Shown piece by piece: positions 20,754 through 33,209 of a DNA stretch of 64,000 nt. Source of the stretch: Aphrocallistes beatrix. Its lineage: Eukaryota > Porifera > Hexactinellida > Sceptrulophora > Aphrocallistidae. The position numbers and the translations under genes were made by a program. The stretch covers positions 682,001 to 746,000 of the forward strand of contig OY725496.1 of the NCBI GenBank assembly GCA_963281255.1, in the 5' to 3' direction. The notes under the pieces were generated by a model that was not told the origin of the DNA, did not search any database, and saw nothing but the letters and a program-made list of their open reading frames with translations. How positions within the stretch are numbered: position 1 is the stretch's first letter; the number at the start of each line of letters is the position of its first letter.

Positions 20754-23700
20754 ATGGCTGATACAACAGACGGTTCTAGGCCTGAATCTACACAGAGTGA
20801 GGGACAGAGTAGAGGAGGAGAGAGACAGATTCACTCGAGACAAGCCGACTTTTTTAAGTTATTGGATGACACCCTTTTACTGAGTAGAGGTAGAGGGAAG
20901 AAAGGAGCAGTGGAACTGCCTCAAGAGGTTAGTGCAGTGGTTGGCTATACAGAATAGTTACTTAGTAAATTATAAAATAATTGGTGAGAGGATAGCCTCA
21001 AAATTCTGGAAATAGCATTTAGAATCGATTTTTTTAAATTGAAAATTCCAATTTTCGCTGATATAATCTCAGTTCCTGGGTTCTGCAAGAGAAATGAGGA
21101 TTTTAAAATTTTCAAAAAATTTTCTCAAAAATTGGAATCCTTTCTCTAGATTCTGTTCCTGGATCTCTCCCAGCAGCAACTGATCGACATCTCACAAGTC
21201 TCTCTCTGTCTACATCTCAGAATATGTGTTTTACATTCCAACTTTATTTCTAACATCTCACCTTTATCTTCAGCGCCCAACTTAAGTCTAATCGACGCGA
21301 GCTCGAACCGAATTAAAGAGATTCCTGACAAGAAATTTTGGGCGGGATTCCCATTCCTTGAAATACTCTATCTCCATGACAACCCGATCTCTTCAATGGA
21401 ATGTTTTGATATGTTATCCTCGGCGTCTAAGCTTAGGGTTGTGACACTTTATGACACACCTCTCAGCATGAATAACACATACAGACATATAGCTGTTAAC
21501 TCACTATGGCATTTGGAAGGAATGGACTTTTACCTGCTCTCAGATGAGGAAGTCATACAAGTATGTACTGTGTTGTTTATATTGATACAAGCGGCGCGCT
21601 TCGCTTGCTTTCGCTGCGCGGCTAGCGGGCACTTGTGTCCGCCAGGCTTACATTGATTAATTATAAGGGAGATAACATCTCTAAATACGTCTGTCTTACT
21701 GTTATAATCGATATCACTCGAAAAATCACAAAATTTGTCAATTTTTCCATTTTTGATGCATAATGATGACGTTATAACAGAGTGATGAGTCATCATTTTT
21801 GTATCATTTGTGAAGAATATTAATATTCACAGCCTATTAATCGAGTTTTAATAGTAATCGAGTTTTAATAGTTAAGGATATAACAGTAGACTTTAAAAAA
21901 TTGCGAAAAAGTACTCAATTTGGAAGAAGACTATGTCCCTTTTCGTGGAAATGTTTTCAAAATGGAAGATAAACTAAACTTATTTTATGAAATCATACCC
22001 TAATTTGTTTAGCTTTATCCTAGATCAGCTTAGATTTATTCTTTTTTATTTTTATGGCTCAATGTTTGATGAAATTGAGAATGGAACACAGTTAAGATAA
22101 TGTATTGTATACTTAGTCATCAGTACAAAGTTTCTATAATGACTTCTCATCGTAAAATAATGATGCAAAAATTAAAAAAATACATAGCATAGTCAGCAAA
22201 CTAAAAATCCTTTTTCTATATAGGATTTAGCAATCTTTTGCATATCTCTATACGAATGTAAGCCTGCATTTCAAGAGTTCTGTATTATCTAGGACATGGA
22301 TCTCTACGACACTCCATTTGCTGCCATGTCAGAGCCTTACTTCCTGCAGCTTTATCAGCCTCTCAATCCTAACTGGAACTTCCTAACCGCTGAGAAGCAT
22401 ATGTCCGATTTCCTCCATCTGATCAATAGAAAATTAGCCAAGCTATCTCCTGTCCTCATCATTCAGAGGTGAATCTTAAATATCTTAACTAGGGCGGAAA
22501 CGAATATACCGAATATTCGGATATTCGTTCAAAATGATCCTAACAAATATTCATTCATTTCAGAACGAATATTCGTTTGCGTTAAATGGGAAAATACTGC
22601 AATTAATTGTGGCATTGTTGAGTTCTGTTGCGTGGTATTCTGAGGCACCGTGGTATTTTGAGGCACTAGTCAAATTAACCATGGATATTCAACTTGCGTG
22701 GTATTCTGAGGTACCGTGGTATTCTGAGGAACACCAATCCTGTGATCATGATGCGATCATTTACATAGTTCTAATTTAGACAATGACTTTCCATTTGAGT
22801 AGTGATACTTGTATGTTTTCCCTGCTCTAAATAGTGTATTGTGCTTCATGACCTGGAATGCTTATTAAATAATATGTTTATTCGTCTCATTATTCAGGAC
22901 ATACAATACAAATAGAAATCTGAGATTTTGTTTCGCTTACTCAAATGGCCTTGTGGTTCAATCGGTTTCATCGTAGCCTGATAACCACCGCCACCAAATT
23001 GTGGAACATGACACAATTTGATGGCACGCGACACAATTTACTATGGTAGAACCCCATATGGACCATGGATAAAGTATATGTTTCATTTGGGCATCTATGT
23101 ACTAAACAATCGATACATGAATTAAATTCACTATAAATGAAAGGTGACAATTACGTCATCATCTATGGTTAGTAAACCTTACTCATCAACATTGGATGAG
23201 AATGTATGACAGCATCAATGGCCAAAAGATGAATCACCATTAAATTATTACATTATCACAATTTTTCTATGCTGTTGCAATTTGAGTGTTCTTCCAGCAC
23301 TATATTGTTACAAAATTGATCGAAATCGGGATCGCGATCCTTTTTGAAAATTTCTTGACCAGGATCGCGATCAAGGGCGTATGGGAAGGAGATCAGGGGG
23401 GACAGCTGCCCCCCCCCTGGTTGGATAAAGTCTGAAAGTTTATTTAGTAAATTATAAAATAATTGGTGAGAGGGGAGTGCTATCGGAGGTAATTTGTATT
23501 TCTAGAACCTCAAAATTAGATCATAGCCTACTATATATAAGGCCTAAGAGTAACTTAACCAGGGATGCGGTAGAAGATGGTTGAAGAAATACATGAGCTG
23601 CCTTAAATCATTAACAATAGAGCTTAGGAATGTATTACCAGCATATATGAATATGGTGTCAAAGCACCCATATCCGTTGTTAAAATTTAGATTAGTCATC

Positions 23701-26700
23701 AAATGATTGCGCAACAGGCTATATTTGGGTCAAATTTAGTGATTTTCAGAGGCCGTTTAAGGGCACCTCTAAGTGTTTTTATTATAAGGTTTTTCGCATA
23801 GAACTGAGAAGTGAATGTGTTAATACGAAAAATTTGGAATTTTTTCATGGAATGTTCTTACATTCCAGTGTTGCTATGGAAACGTGTTTTGGTCAGTTGG
23901 GGCTATATCTTGAAAACAGCGATAGCTAGACATTCAAATATAATCCCATTTGATAGCAAATAGGCTACTTCCTATTTAGCTATTATACAATTTCTGTGTC
24001 TAAATTCAATGGTTTACGAGATATTCAACAAATTACCAAATGTGACCAATATGATAAATTGTCTAATAACTCGTAAATTATTGAATTAAGACATAGAAAT
24101 TGTATTATAGCTAATAATAAAAACACTTAGAAGTGCCCATAAACGACCTCTGAAAATCACTAAATTTGACCCAAATATAGCCTGTTGCGCAATCATTTGA
24201 TGACTAATCTAAATTTTAACAACGGATATGGGTGCTTTGACACCATATTTATATATGCTGGTAATACATTCCTAAGCTCTATTGTGCTTTGTTAATGATT
24301 TAAGGAAGCTCATGTATTTCTTCAACCATCTTCTACTGCATCCCTAGTGCCAAATTCGCAAGTTACTCTGAGGCCTTATTATAGTAGGCTATGATTAGAT
24401 GAATCTGTCCAAATTGTAGGACAAATTGTTGTTAGCTTCCAAGGGCTTACAGCGCCCCCAGACCCCCTACTGGTTGACATGCCCCCCCCCTACAAAAATT
24501 CCTGGCTACGCCCATGATCGCGTTCTTCCTTTTCACGATCGACTAATGCCCCACATATAACCCATAATTTTTAAAAATCCGGGATAAAAATTTTTAAAGC
24601 CAGGATATTTATTCTTTAACTGTGAAAAGGCAAAATTATGTGGGAAAAAGTGAATATAGCCCATTATTTCTAAAGATCCGGGAGTCATAAAAAACCACCT
24701 TGACTGCATGTTATTTGCAACTTGCTGTATATAGGTATGTGCGAGGATGGCTTGTGAAGAAGAACATCCCTTCCCATATGCAAACGCAACTTTCTACAAC
24801 CAGGAGGAAATTAGATGAATGGTTTCGGCCTTTGCCTCACTCAACCAATCTTCCCATCTTCCGAGATTCATCCTACTGGTTCATGTTGAAAGCTTTACAA
24901 GCCCCTCCTCCCACTGCTGACAGTACGTTTCTAGCGCCTCTTTTGGAACAGACAACGATTGATTTCGCTAAATTAGGTGATTTATTATAAGATCAACATT
25001 ATTTCTTGGATGTACCATAATTCTGGAAACTCCTACTGGCATTCAATAAGTAGTCGTTATCATAGTATAATTTCCCCAAAACTAGTAATATAATTAATAT
25101 CGATGATGCAATTTCTCGAAATACTCTCCTTGATGCTGTATGACTAGTTTTAGCCTCTTAATCCAATCATAAAACACTTTTAGTCTTCTCGCGGTCTACC
25201 TTTCATTAGATATGCTAACCCAATTCTGAATCAAATGAAACAACCAATATATATATAATGATATTTCGCAATAATGACTACATATTGAACACCCGTAGTA
25301 AATTGTATTCTTTTGGCAAAAACTTGAGATGTCATTATCATACTTGCCAACCTGAGCCATGATAAAAGTGGAGCGAAGCGCTGAATTTTGCGGGACATGG
25401 CGGGACGCAATAGAAAAGTATTACACATAGAATACAAAAAAGTGGGACATAATGGTGAAATTTCATGTAAAAGCAGGACATTCGAGAAAATTAGCCCAAT
25501 AAAAGAGTGAAAAAATCGGGACGTCCCGCCAAAAACGGGACAGTTGGTAAGTATGCATTATTTTGGTAAATAAATACCTTTATTTTGGCACACAAGATAG
25601 GAGTCGCAATACAAATTCTTTAAGCCCAGAATAAGATTACATATTATTTCGCTTTTTTTCAGAAGTGAAATATATACCGTAAACTGGGGCGACTTTGGCC
25701 CTAAGAGATGACTTTGTCCCACAATAGCAATTTTAATAAAATATACTCAAACTTATGAATCAATGTGATCACATTGCTAATATGTTGAATGAAAATCTCA
25801 ATATATCCAAAGGTATTTAAGCCGCAGTATTTCTAAGTTGGAGTATATTTTATTTAAATTGCTATTGTGGGACAAAGTTACCTCTTAGGGCCAAAGTCGC
25901 CCCAGTTTACGGTAATAATTTCTGAAACTGTTGTCTTGAAACAATCATTATTGGTAAATTACTGTATTTACAAATTTCAACCCATTTGAAATCCTACTCT
26001 TTACAAGACTTCAATTCGTTTATTGATATTTCGTTTAGCTACAAGTATAAATAGGAAGTTACACAACCAATCCATTCGCAAATACTCTCATGGATCTCGG
26101 ATCGAACAATCTTATTCAACAATCACTTCACATTCCTATGACACAGATTTCGTTGCTAAGAGATACACTCGTAGTTATGGAATGTTTTTACATCTGCAAA
26201 AAATGAAAAGAAAATCTTGGAAACTTTTGAACGATGCTCCTCCTACCTTTGGACACTTATGCAGGTTAGTTTCCTCCTGTTTCACGAGTCGATACATGCC
26301 AACTTCAGCCATGATAAAAGCGGGACGAAGCGTTGAATTTCGCAGGACATGGCGGGATGCAGTAGAAAGGTCTTATACTACATAGAATAAAAAAACGCGA
26401 GACATAATGGGGAATTTTCATGTAAAATCGGGTCACTCGAGAAAATTATCTCAATAGAAGAGTGAGAAAAGCGGGACGTCCCGCCAAAAACGGGACAGTT
26501 GGCAAGTATGCTAGTCGATAAAATGCTGCCTGCATTAGCTTCATTACCCCATTCACGAAATATTTTCTTTCCCACGGTTTCACATCGGTGGGTCAATGTC
26601 TTGTAATCTCCCCACCATTCCTCTTCAGGGTATTACACAGATTTATTTTCTATAGAGTATCACGTGTTCACAAGAGAAAACGACTTCGTAAGCTGTCTCA

Positions 26701-29700
26701 AGGTTCCTTGAACAGATCTACTTTATCACTGACTTCAGAACCTGAGAGTGATGACGTTACTCGCATTATGTTTCGTGATCAGTCTTTGTTGGTTAGCAAA
26801 CAAGAACCGATCAAACCATTAGATTTATACAAAGAGATGTTATACTCAAAAAGAGATACAGGAATAGAGGTAATAGATTTATTGTATTTTTAGATATCAA
26901 TGCCACTTTTACCTGGGGTATTTTCTATTTATAGTCTGGACCCTAAATTTATATGGCTTCCCCGCCCAAAATGACTTAAACAGGAAATGACGCAACACAT
27001 TCCTGGTATAGGCAGGGTTAATGAGATCCTCAACGACTGTTATGTGCTAGATTACTATGTACTTGTAGAATTTTCATTTGGGATGCAATATTTTGAAAGA
27101 ATGTAGGAATTTGAGTAGTCTAATCAATGAAAAAAACATTTTCTAAAACCATCAATTTAGGAAGCAACAAAATATTTTCCCAATCTTTTTTGGAGATAGT
27201 CAATTATTCGATTGAGGACTCTTCGCATATTTCCATTTTTAAAAAAAATAATATTTGCAACTTAGATACGAGATGCTGAAGAGAAAATTCACGAAGTGCA
27301 AAGATTTTATTCAAAGTCAAATGTTCCGAAAATCCACAAAAAAGCTACCAAACATGGTAAGTTCTGCAATATATATAATGAGGCATAATATTGCAGTAAA
27401 GCTACAGCACACGACGATGTATAATTGACCGATAATATACAGTCAGGGTCGCTTATTGTGAACCAACAGGGGAGGAAAAATCTGTTCATAATAGAGATAC
27501 AGTCGACTCCGCTTAATAGGGTCACTGTTTAATCGGGTGAACCGCTTAATCGGGCACTTTTGGCAAGACCGGAATAGTCTCACACATAGAAGCTAATACA
27601 AAATATTTTCGGTTAATAGGGTTCTCCGCTTAATCAGGGCAAAATGTTCTCTAACCGATGTGACCCTATTAAGCGGAGTCGACTGTACTTCATAATAAGC
27701 AACCCTGACTGTATTGCTATTCTAGAAACTCCAAGTCCCCCACCAATGAACATACGTCAATTAGAGGATATTATGAAGCGAGCCTCACAGAGCAAGAAAC
27801 GGAGAAATGAAATGCAAGGAAAAAGTAAGCATATTAGAGAGATGAAGGAGGATGGAATGTTAAGGAAGTTAGGCACAGAGATGATCAGAGATAAATCTAT
27901 AGACAGACTGAGTCGAATGGGCAGGAGTGAGTGTGAGGAAAATAGAGACAAACTGGAGCGATTAAAGGTGTGGATAGAGTAATGATTACAGGTGACTCCG
28001 CTTAATCGGGACACATTGGTCCTAGATATTTTTACCTGATTAAGCGGAGTTCCTAATTAATCGATAAAATTTACTATTAGCTTCTATGTATGGGAACCAG
28101 GTTTACTGTATAATTATTACATTAGTTAGAAGACATGGAAATTAACAGACAGAGAGTTAAAGAATTTCGCGAGAAAGAAAGACAAGCAAAAGATAAACAA
28201 TCTAAGTTAATGGAAGCAAGTTTAAATGCTTCCAATGCTAGAGAGACTAGCCTATTACTAAGCGATAAAGTGAATGCGAAATCCTCTAAGGATTTTGTCA
28301 AGAAGCGTTCCAGAGTTGAAAAAATGAAAGAAGGAGAGAGGCAGGCTATTCAGAGAATTCTACAAAAGTCTATAGATAAAACTCGGAGAGTAAGTACTAC
28401 ATTTTTAATGTCATCATCTCGTTAATTAAATACCCTCCGATGCACTTGGGATTTTTCTATTTATAGTGATTGCCCCAAACTTACGTATACGAGTTCCCCG
28501 TTAAAATAACTTAAACCGGGAATACGCAACATATTCCTGTGGCAATGAAGGATTCTAAACATACTTTATGCATTCAGGAACTAATGTATTTGTTCACCGG
28601 AAATATTCTTTAAGTTTTTTTTGGGTTCGGTTATTTACCCCCGGATGGCTTGGGGTATTTCCTATTTATAGTAAATACCCCAAATTTTTATGGCTTCCCC
28701 ATTGAAAATGGCTTAAACCGGAAATGAAGCAACACATTCCTGTGGCAAGCGATGGATATTAATTAACTGATTTTTTGTGTAATTTTTAATAATTTCTTCA
28801 TTACCTCGCGATTGGGTTTCAGCTTATTATAGGCAGGATGATCCCTCACGTAGGTACCCCCCTCATCAACATATTTTCTGTGATAGTAGATGTTTCGATC
28901 AATGAAACTAGCTCTTTTCAACTTTAAAATTAATTTTGTCGTTCATCTAGTATATAATACCGGGATTTATATGATATATCTGGTGGAAACTAATAATTAG
29001 AGTAAAAATATTTGCTCGATCCACTCGCTCAAAGAAGTTAATAAAGACAGTTAAAGTTGAAATCGCGTTTTTTCTCATCAAATTTTTTTATAAATTGTTT
29101 CATTCATACTCTAATTTCATTATAAAATTTTCGGATTTTTTGTCTATCGTTTTTTTGGCGCCTAGAAAGTGTAATCAAATTGGCAAAAAATCCGATTTCG
29201 ACTGTATGATTATTTCCCAACAAAAAATTATGACTGATTATCGTTTAGAACTGCATTGTAATTCTCTATTACTTCCGTATTATACAATTTTTAACGCATT
29301 AATAATTGCACGATTGAAATATTTTATTAATTTTCACTCGTGATTTGTGTTTTGAATTTATATGCATTTGCTAGCAAACAAAACTGAATTTACGTATATT
29401 ATTGTTTTTAGGCCATGTATTATTAAATCAATTATGAAATCAATTGGCCATTATTTGGGAGTAAAAACACTCGTATTACGATTAACAAACATATTTTAAA
29501 AACATGTTTAGTTAATTTATCCTGAGCAATTAATGTGTAAATTTTATGATTAATTTTTTATGAACATGGCCAACTTGAGCCATGATAAAAGAGGGACGAA
29601 ATAGAAAAGTATTATTATACATATAATCAAAAAAAGCGGGACCTAATGGGGAAATTTAATATAAATTCGGGACACTCGAGAAAATTAACTAGATAGAAGA

Positions 29701-30020
29701 ACGAAAAAAACGGGACAGTTGATAAGTATGATTTGAATTAATAATGATAATTCTATAATTAGATTCAAGCATCTCGATTGGCAGAAAGAGAACAGATGAG
29801 TGAGGAAATTTCAAAAGCCGACAGGACACGAGAATCTCACAATAAGAGAAGAATTCAAGAAATCAAAAGTCCTAGCGAAAAAGAAAGATTCTGGACTCGG
29901 GAAGGAATAACACCTTCATACCACTTACCCAAAGCTGGTTCCATTAGTCCGATATTCGGTAGGACATCTGTCCACATGAAATCTACAGCTCAAATCAATC
30001 TCATTGCGAACCATCAATAA
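20754..30020 (+). CDS. LRRIQ3: LRRIQ3-like LRR and IQ-motif protein (10 exons)
   Basis: Ten exons: 20754-20927, 21150-21560, 22293-22468, 24735-24976, 26039-26264, 26629-26869, 27266-27356, 27726-27967, 28126-28389, 29763-30020. All introns are GT-AG and all phases join, giving 774 aa. Leucine-rich repeats (about 60-150: FLDLSQQQLIDI, LIDASSNRIKEI, LEILYLHDNPIS). Then the family block LYDTPLSMNNTYRHIAVNSLWHLEG and DEEVIQ (about 160-195), the IQ motif IQRYVRGWLVKK (252-263), and a long charged coiled-coil C-terminal part. This order matches LRRIQ3, a poorly studied protein enriched in ciliated and testis tissue; IQ motifs usually bind calmodulin. Longer than human LRRIQ3 (about 620 aa). Several introns hold MITEs. 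LRR family certain; LRRIQ3 orthology likely. Confidence 0.87.
21587..21888 (+). repeat. R-family repeat in LRRIQ3 intron 2
   Basis: Head begins 26 bases after the exon 2 donor. The body is cut short after the TGAGTCA site and is followed by two tandem 'atcgagttttaatagt' tail words. Confidence 0.75.
23522..24393. mobile_element. Long-TIR element, CATAGCCTAC ends
   Basis: Inverted arms of several hundred bases: 'ggtagaagatggttgaagaa', 'ttagtcatcaaatgattgcg' and 'gacccaaatatagcc' each appear in both arms. Flanked by 'attagat' at 23515-23521 and 24394-24400. A second copy at 53710-54338. Occupies about 40% of LRRIQ3 intron 3. No coding frame. Confidence 0.8.
25339..25555. mobile_element. MITE with CATACTTGCCAAC ends
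   Basis: In LRRIQ3 intron 4. Flanked by 'cattat' on both sides. Same family as 26295-26512. Confidence 0.65.
25677..25912. mobile_element. TA-flanked MITE, CCGTAAACTGGGGCGAC ends
   Basis: TA|CCGTAAACTGGGGCGACTTT ... AAAGTCGCCCCAGTTTACGG|TA, inverted arms of about 60 bases. In LRRIQ3 intron 4. The TA duplication fits Tc1/mariner-type insertion. Confidence 0.8.
26295..26512. mobile_element. hAT-like MITE in LRRIQ3 intron 5
   Basis: Exact 8-bp duplication 'agtcgata' at 26287-26294 and 26513-26520. It makes up about 60% of the 364-bp intron and begins 30 bases after the exon 5 donor. Confidence 0.75.
27440..27711. mobile_element. pogo-like MITE containing a second MITE
   Basis: Outer ends TA|CAGTCAGGGTCGCTTATT and AATAAGCAACCCTGACTG|TA. 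The inner element 27500-27685 inserted into it. Its right end is 14 bases before the exon 8 splice acceptor. Confidence 0.75.
27500..27685. mobile_element. Inner pogo/Tigger-like MITE
   Basis: TA|CAGTCGACTCCGCTTAAT ... TTAAGCGGAGTCGACTG|TA. Same family as 11283, 20052 and 33456. Confidence 0.8.
29569..29731. mobile_element. Decayed MITE in LRRIQ3 intron 9
   Basis: Has 'ggccaacttgagccatgata' at the left and 'gggacagttgataagtatg' at the right; shorter relative of 26295-26512. Ends about 30 bases before the last exon. Two blocks of 'ggggtatttcctatttatag' type upstream (about 28440 and 28655) recur near 26925 and 14715. Confidence 0.55.
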
Positions 30021-30148
30021 TAATCTTATTCACTTGCAAGTGTTACATATCCGATTAATTAAACACGTTATTCGCTTTTGATTTTTTTTAGATCAAAATT
30101 GGGACTTTGGGACAAAATGTTGATGAAATAGATTTGTAATTACTCCCT

Positions 30149-30629
30149 ACAAGCGCGCTTCGCTTGCTTACGCTGCGTGGCTGGCGGACACTTCGGACGC
30201 CTGAGGTAACATTGATTAATTATAAGGGGGATAACATCTCTAAACACGTCTGTCCTACAGTTATAATCGATAATCGATTTTTAAAATTTTAATGCGTAAT
30301 GATGACATCATAACAGAGTGATGAGTCATCATTTTTGAAGATAGTTGCATCATATGTGAGGTATATCAATATACACATTATTAAAATTTCAGCCTTCTAT
30401 CACCTAAAATGGCTGAGTTATGGTCGAAAAACAGAAATTTCTAATTATAAAAAGTTGACAATGACGTCATAATTCCATGATGAGTCGACACTTTCGTCTG
30501 AGCTCAGAACTTAGTGGAACCATAGCCAAAAGACTTCCTCATGCCAAAAATCAGCTTTCTATGTCTTGCAGTTTCTTCAATCAATTCGTTACATATATAC
30601 ACATTAATCGTGTTTTAATAGTAAGGATA
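30149..30629 (+). repeat. R-family repeat downstream of LRRIQ3
   Basis: Head-first, near full length, ends 'cgttacatata' plus the 'gttttaatagtaagga' tail word. CRE word near 30462, TGAGTCA near 30322. Confidence 0.75.
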
Positions 30630-30716
30630 CACTTATATTATTGTCCCTTTTTTATGATCTCCCAAATTACTGATTTCACACTGCTTTTGTCAGATACCCA
30701 TATATAATGATACTAT

Positions 30717-31380
30717 ACGATTGTTTGTAATATACGAGTTCACCCTCACTGTATATCGGATTTTCGCAGGATCCCCACATAATTTCCCATAGGATTCTCA
30801 CACGTTCCCCACATGTGGGAATTCCCATAGGAAAAAAATCCTATTCCCATGGCAACCCTGGTTAGTAACATACGGACATAATTATGTTAACAAATTTCAC
30901 TGACAGATGCGTAATTTCAACATACAAATTCCACATATTTAATTTATAATTACACTTGAATGAATTGATACGAATACATATAATTATTCGAGTACATAGA
31001 ATTCTTTAGCGAATAATGGGCATTTAATATAATTGGGTTGACTAAACTTTGGGACGCAACTTGCAATCTTTCAACTCTGAAATTTTCTCTAAGCTTTTTT
31101 CTTTGTTTCTGGTACCATAAAAAAGACAAAAACATGTGCAACAATGCAAAATGCACTAAACAGGATATACTTATAGCAGGGCCGATGCCACCGGGGGTGT
31201 CTTGGGTGTCTGGACACCCACTGCCTCCTATTTTATCTAATTGTACAGTATATATCCCTCCATAAATGGACACCCACTGCCGATAAAACATGGCGCTGGC
31301 CATGTATAGCCAAGGATACCATGATAGATACTTAATAAAGTTATTGAAACAATTAAATTCATCGACCGATTTTCGCACGA
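30717..31380 (-). pseudogene. Duplicated 3' end of sugar-porter gene
   Basis: 30890-31380 repeats 38780-39145: the coding end of the porter's last exon (tail reading like ...KKLRENFRVERLQVASQS) plus its downstream DNA. 30717-30890 repeats 37345-37500, also downstream of the porter. Split by the MITE 31177-31301. It lacks the rest of the porter and cannot encode it. Confidence 0.75.
31177..31301. mobile_element. hAT-like MITE in porter duplicate
   Basis: Starts CAGGGCCGATGCC; the right end reversed is GGCCAGCGCCA. Flanks are acttatag (31169-31176) and atgtatag (31302-31309). The uninterrupted copy at 39085-39092 reads acgtatag, so each flank carries one later mutation. Confidence 0.75.
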
Positions 31381-31846
31381 CCTTATTAATACGAACTTCA
31401 AGGTGTTCGTAATACTACTAAGAATTCGTAGTGACCTGAGTAATGTACATGTAGTATTTTTCTATCGGCCCTGTTGTTGATTAAAACATTATATAAAATT
31501 CAGGTAATTGATTGGTTAGCATGATCCAACCATTTTCAGTCTCCAAAGTACAAGGAGTAAAATTGAAAATCTATTTATACTCATCAATGAAGGCATTTTG
31601 CTCTATGTTGGAGTTGAAGGCAAAAAATTTATTAAAATGGGCTCATCATGTAAATATTCAAAATTTCATATTTCGTTCGAAATTAAAACACTTAATACTC
31701 ACCATGAGAAATGAGTGCCATTTTTATGAATATATGCGTTTAGTGTTAGGATTTTTGAGATTTATGTTTGTTTATTTACCTTGCTAATAAATTGTTTATT
31801 GTGATCATCTCAATACTGCTGCACTTTATCAGTGTAAAGTAAAACA

Positions 31847-31962
31847 AATTGTGTCGCGATACAGAGACACAATTCAAGTATTGTAATGGAATAGGATTGT
31901 TAATTATTACCATTCGTAACCTAATTTTTGTAATTACTGGTGTACTGTCCCAATATAAATAG
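31847..31962 (+). promoter_or_regulatory. Promoter of NHL gene 1: dyad plus TATA
   Basis: Perfect 9-bp inverted arms AATTGTGTC and GACACAATT with a 10-base spacer (31847-31874), then TATAAATAG at 31954-31962, 63 bases before the ATG. The same layout precedes NHL gene 2. Confidence 0.65.
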
Positions 31963-32024
31963 CCTTTCGAGACTCCTGTCCATTCACAATACTATCCTAT
32001 TAGCAGTCTTCAAAGTTGAGTAGA

Positions 32025-32885
32025 ATGGCAGTAGCCTTTCCTGACCTACAGCCCGTGGACCACTTAACAGCTGTTGCAAAGATAGGTAAAGCTCCTGGTG
32101 AACTCTGGTATCCTAATAGTGTTGCTATAGACCCAGCCACTAACCACATATATATCGCTGAGGGACTTCTTAATTTTGCGAGAGTGTCTATATTTTCAGA
32201 GTCGGGTGAGTACCTAAAAAGCTACACTCACGAGCACATGGAAGCATTATACGGAATCGCCATACACGAACATAACCTGTATGTAACGGACTGTGAGGTA
32301 CACGCTGTGTTCCACTTGGAGATAGAGGCTGACTTCCGTCTGGTGGCTAGGCTAGGGAGCAGAGGGTCTGGTATCGGACAGTTTGATGAACCCGGCCAAC
32401 TCTCCATCTCTCCTAATGGAGATGTGTACATAGCTGATAGAAACAACAACAGAATCCAAATCCTAGATGACTCTCTGCATCCGATAAGAAAGGTGACACA
32501 TCCATCCATGGACAGACCTTGTGACGTAAAATTAACGACAGATGAGATATACGTGCTTTGTCTAGATGATTTTCTTTGCGTCCATGTATTTAATCATACC
32601 GGACATAAGATACGCTCTCTAATTACATGTGGTGGAGGAATGCAGGTATATAGTTCCTTCTTCTTCTGTCTCGACACCAAAAAGAATTTGATTATTAGCG
32701 ATAACGGTGATGACCAGATCAAGATATTCTCAAATGAAGGGTCTTTCCTTCACACGATAGGGGAGCATGGGAACCAAGTAGGAATGTTTAATCATCTTCA
32801 AGGATTCGCTCTGACTTTAAACCTAAACTTAGTTACTGTGTCCTGGGACTCTGAATACGTACTTCAAATATTTTCTTCTTTATAA
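32025..32885 (+). CDS. NHL-repeat protein, 286 aa, copy 1
   Basis: Intronless. The ATG at 32025 (MAVAFPDLQPVDHLTA) is chosen because copy 2 starts at the matching place. Whole length is NHL repeats: LWYPNSVAIDPATNHIYIAEG (24-44), LYGIAIHEHNLYVTD, FDEPGQLSISPNGDVYIADRN then NNRIQI (about 125-150), CDVKLTTDEIYVLC, FFFCLDTKKNLIISDNGDDQ, LQGFALTLNLNLVTVS. This is about six blades, enough for a closed propeller, without RING, B-box or coiled coil. NHL propellers bind proteins or RNA. No signal peptide, so probably cytosolic. Tandem with copy 2 about 1.1 kb downstream. Role unknown. Confidence 0.88.
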   Translation: MAVAFPDLQPVDHLTAVAKIGKAPGELWYPNSVAIDPATNHIYIAEGLLNFARVSIFSESGEYLKSYTHEHMEALYGIAIHEHNLYVTDCEVHAVFHLEIEADFRLVARLGSRGSGIGQFDEPGQLSISPNGDVYIADRNNNRIQILDDSLHPIRKVTHPSMDRPCDVKLTTDEIYVLCLDDFLCVHVFNHTGHKIRSLITCGGGMQVYSSFFFCLDTKKNLIISDNGDDQIKIFSNEGSFLHTIGEHGNQVGMFNHLQGFALTLNLNLVTVSWDSEYVLQIFSSL

Positions 32886-33209
32886 GCTTTGTTTGTGTCG
32901 TCATTAATTTTTATCTCAAAGCAGTATCTCATAAATAGACTCGAATAGAATTCTTGATCAATACTATTATTCGAACATTGATAACTTATTTTCTTATTTT
33001 CTTACCCAGAAGCATTTCTCTTCATTTGAGCCAATTGAAATGTGTATGAGTATATATTCATATTTTAACACCTCCATTGCAAAGCTTTGTTTAAAGTTAT
33101 AGGTAAGATCTCAACGACTAATGTAGGATATTTCACCACGTAGGATCCAATTTTCGCACTTTGAAAGTAATAATATTAATATTTTATGAGTTTCTAACAT
33201 ATGTATATA

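Noticed and set aside
32016-32024. Upstream TTG start for NHL gene 1 (adds three residues)
   Set aside because: An ATG follows directly at 32025 and aligns with the ATG of the tandem copy; eukaryotic initiation at TTG is rare.
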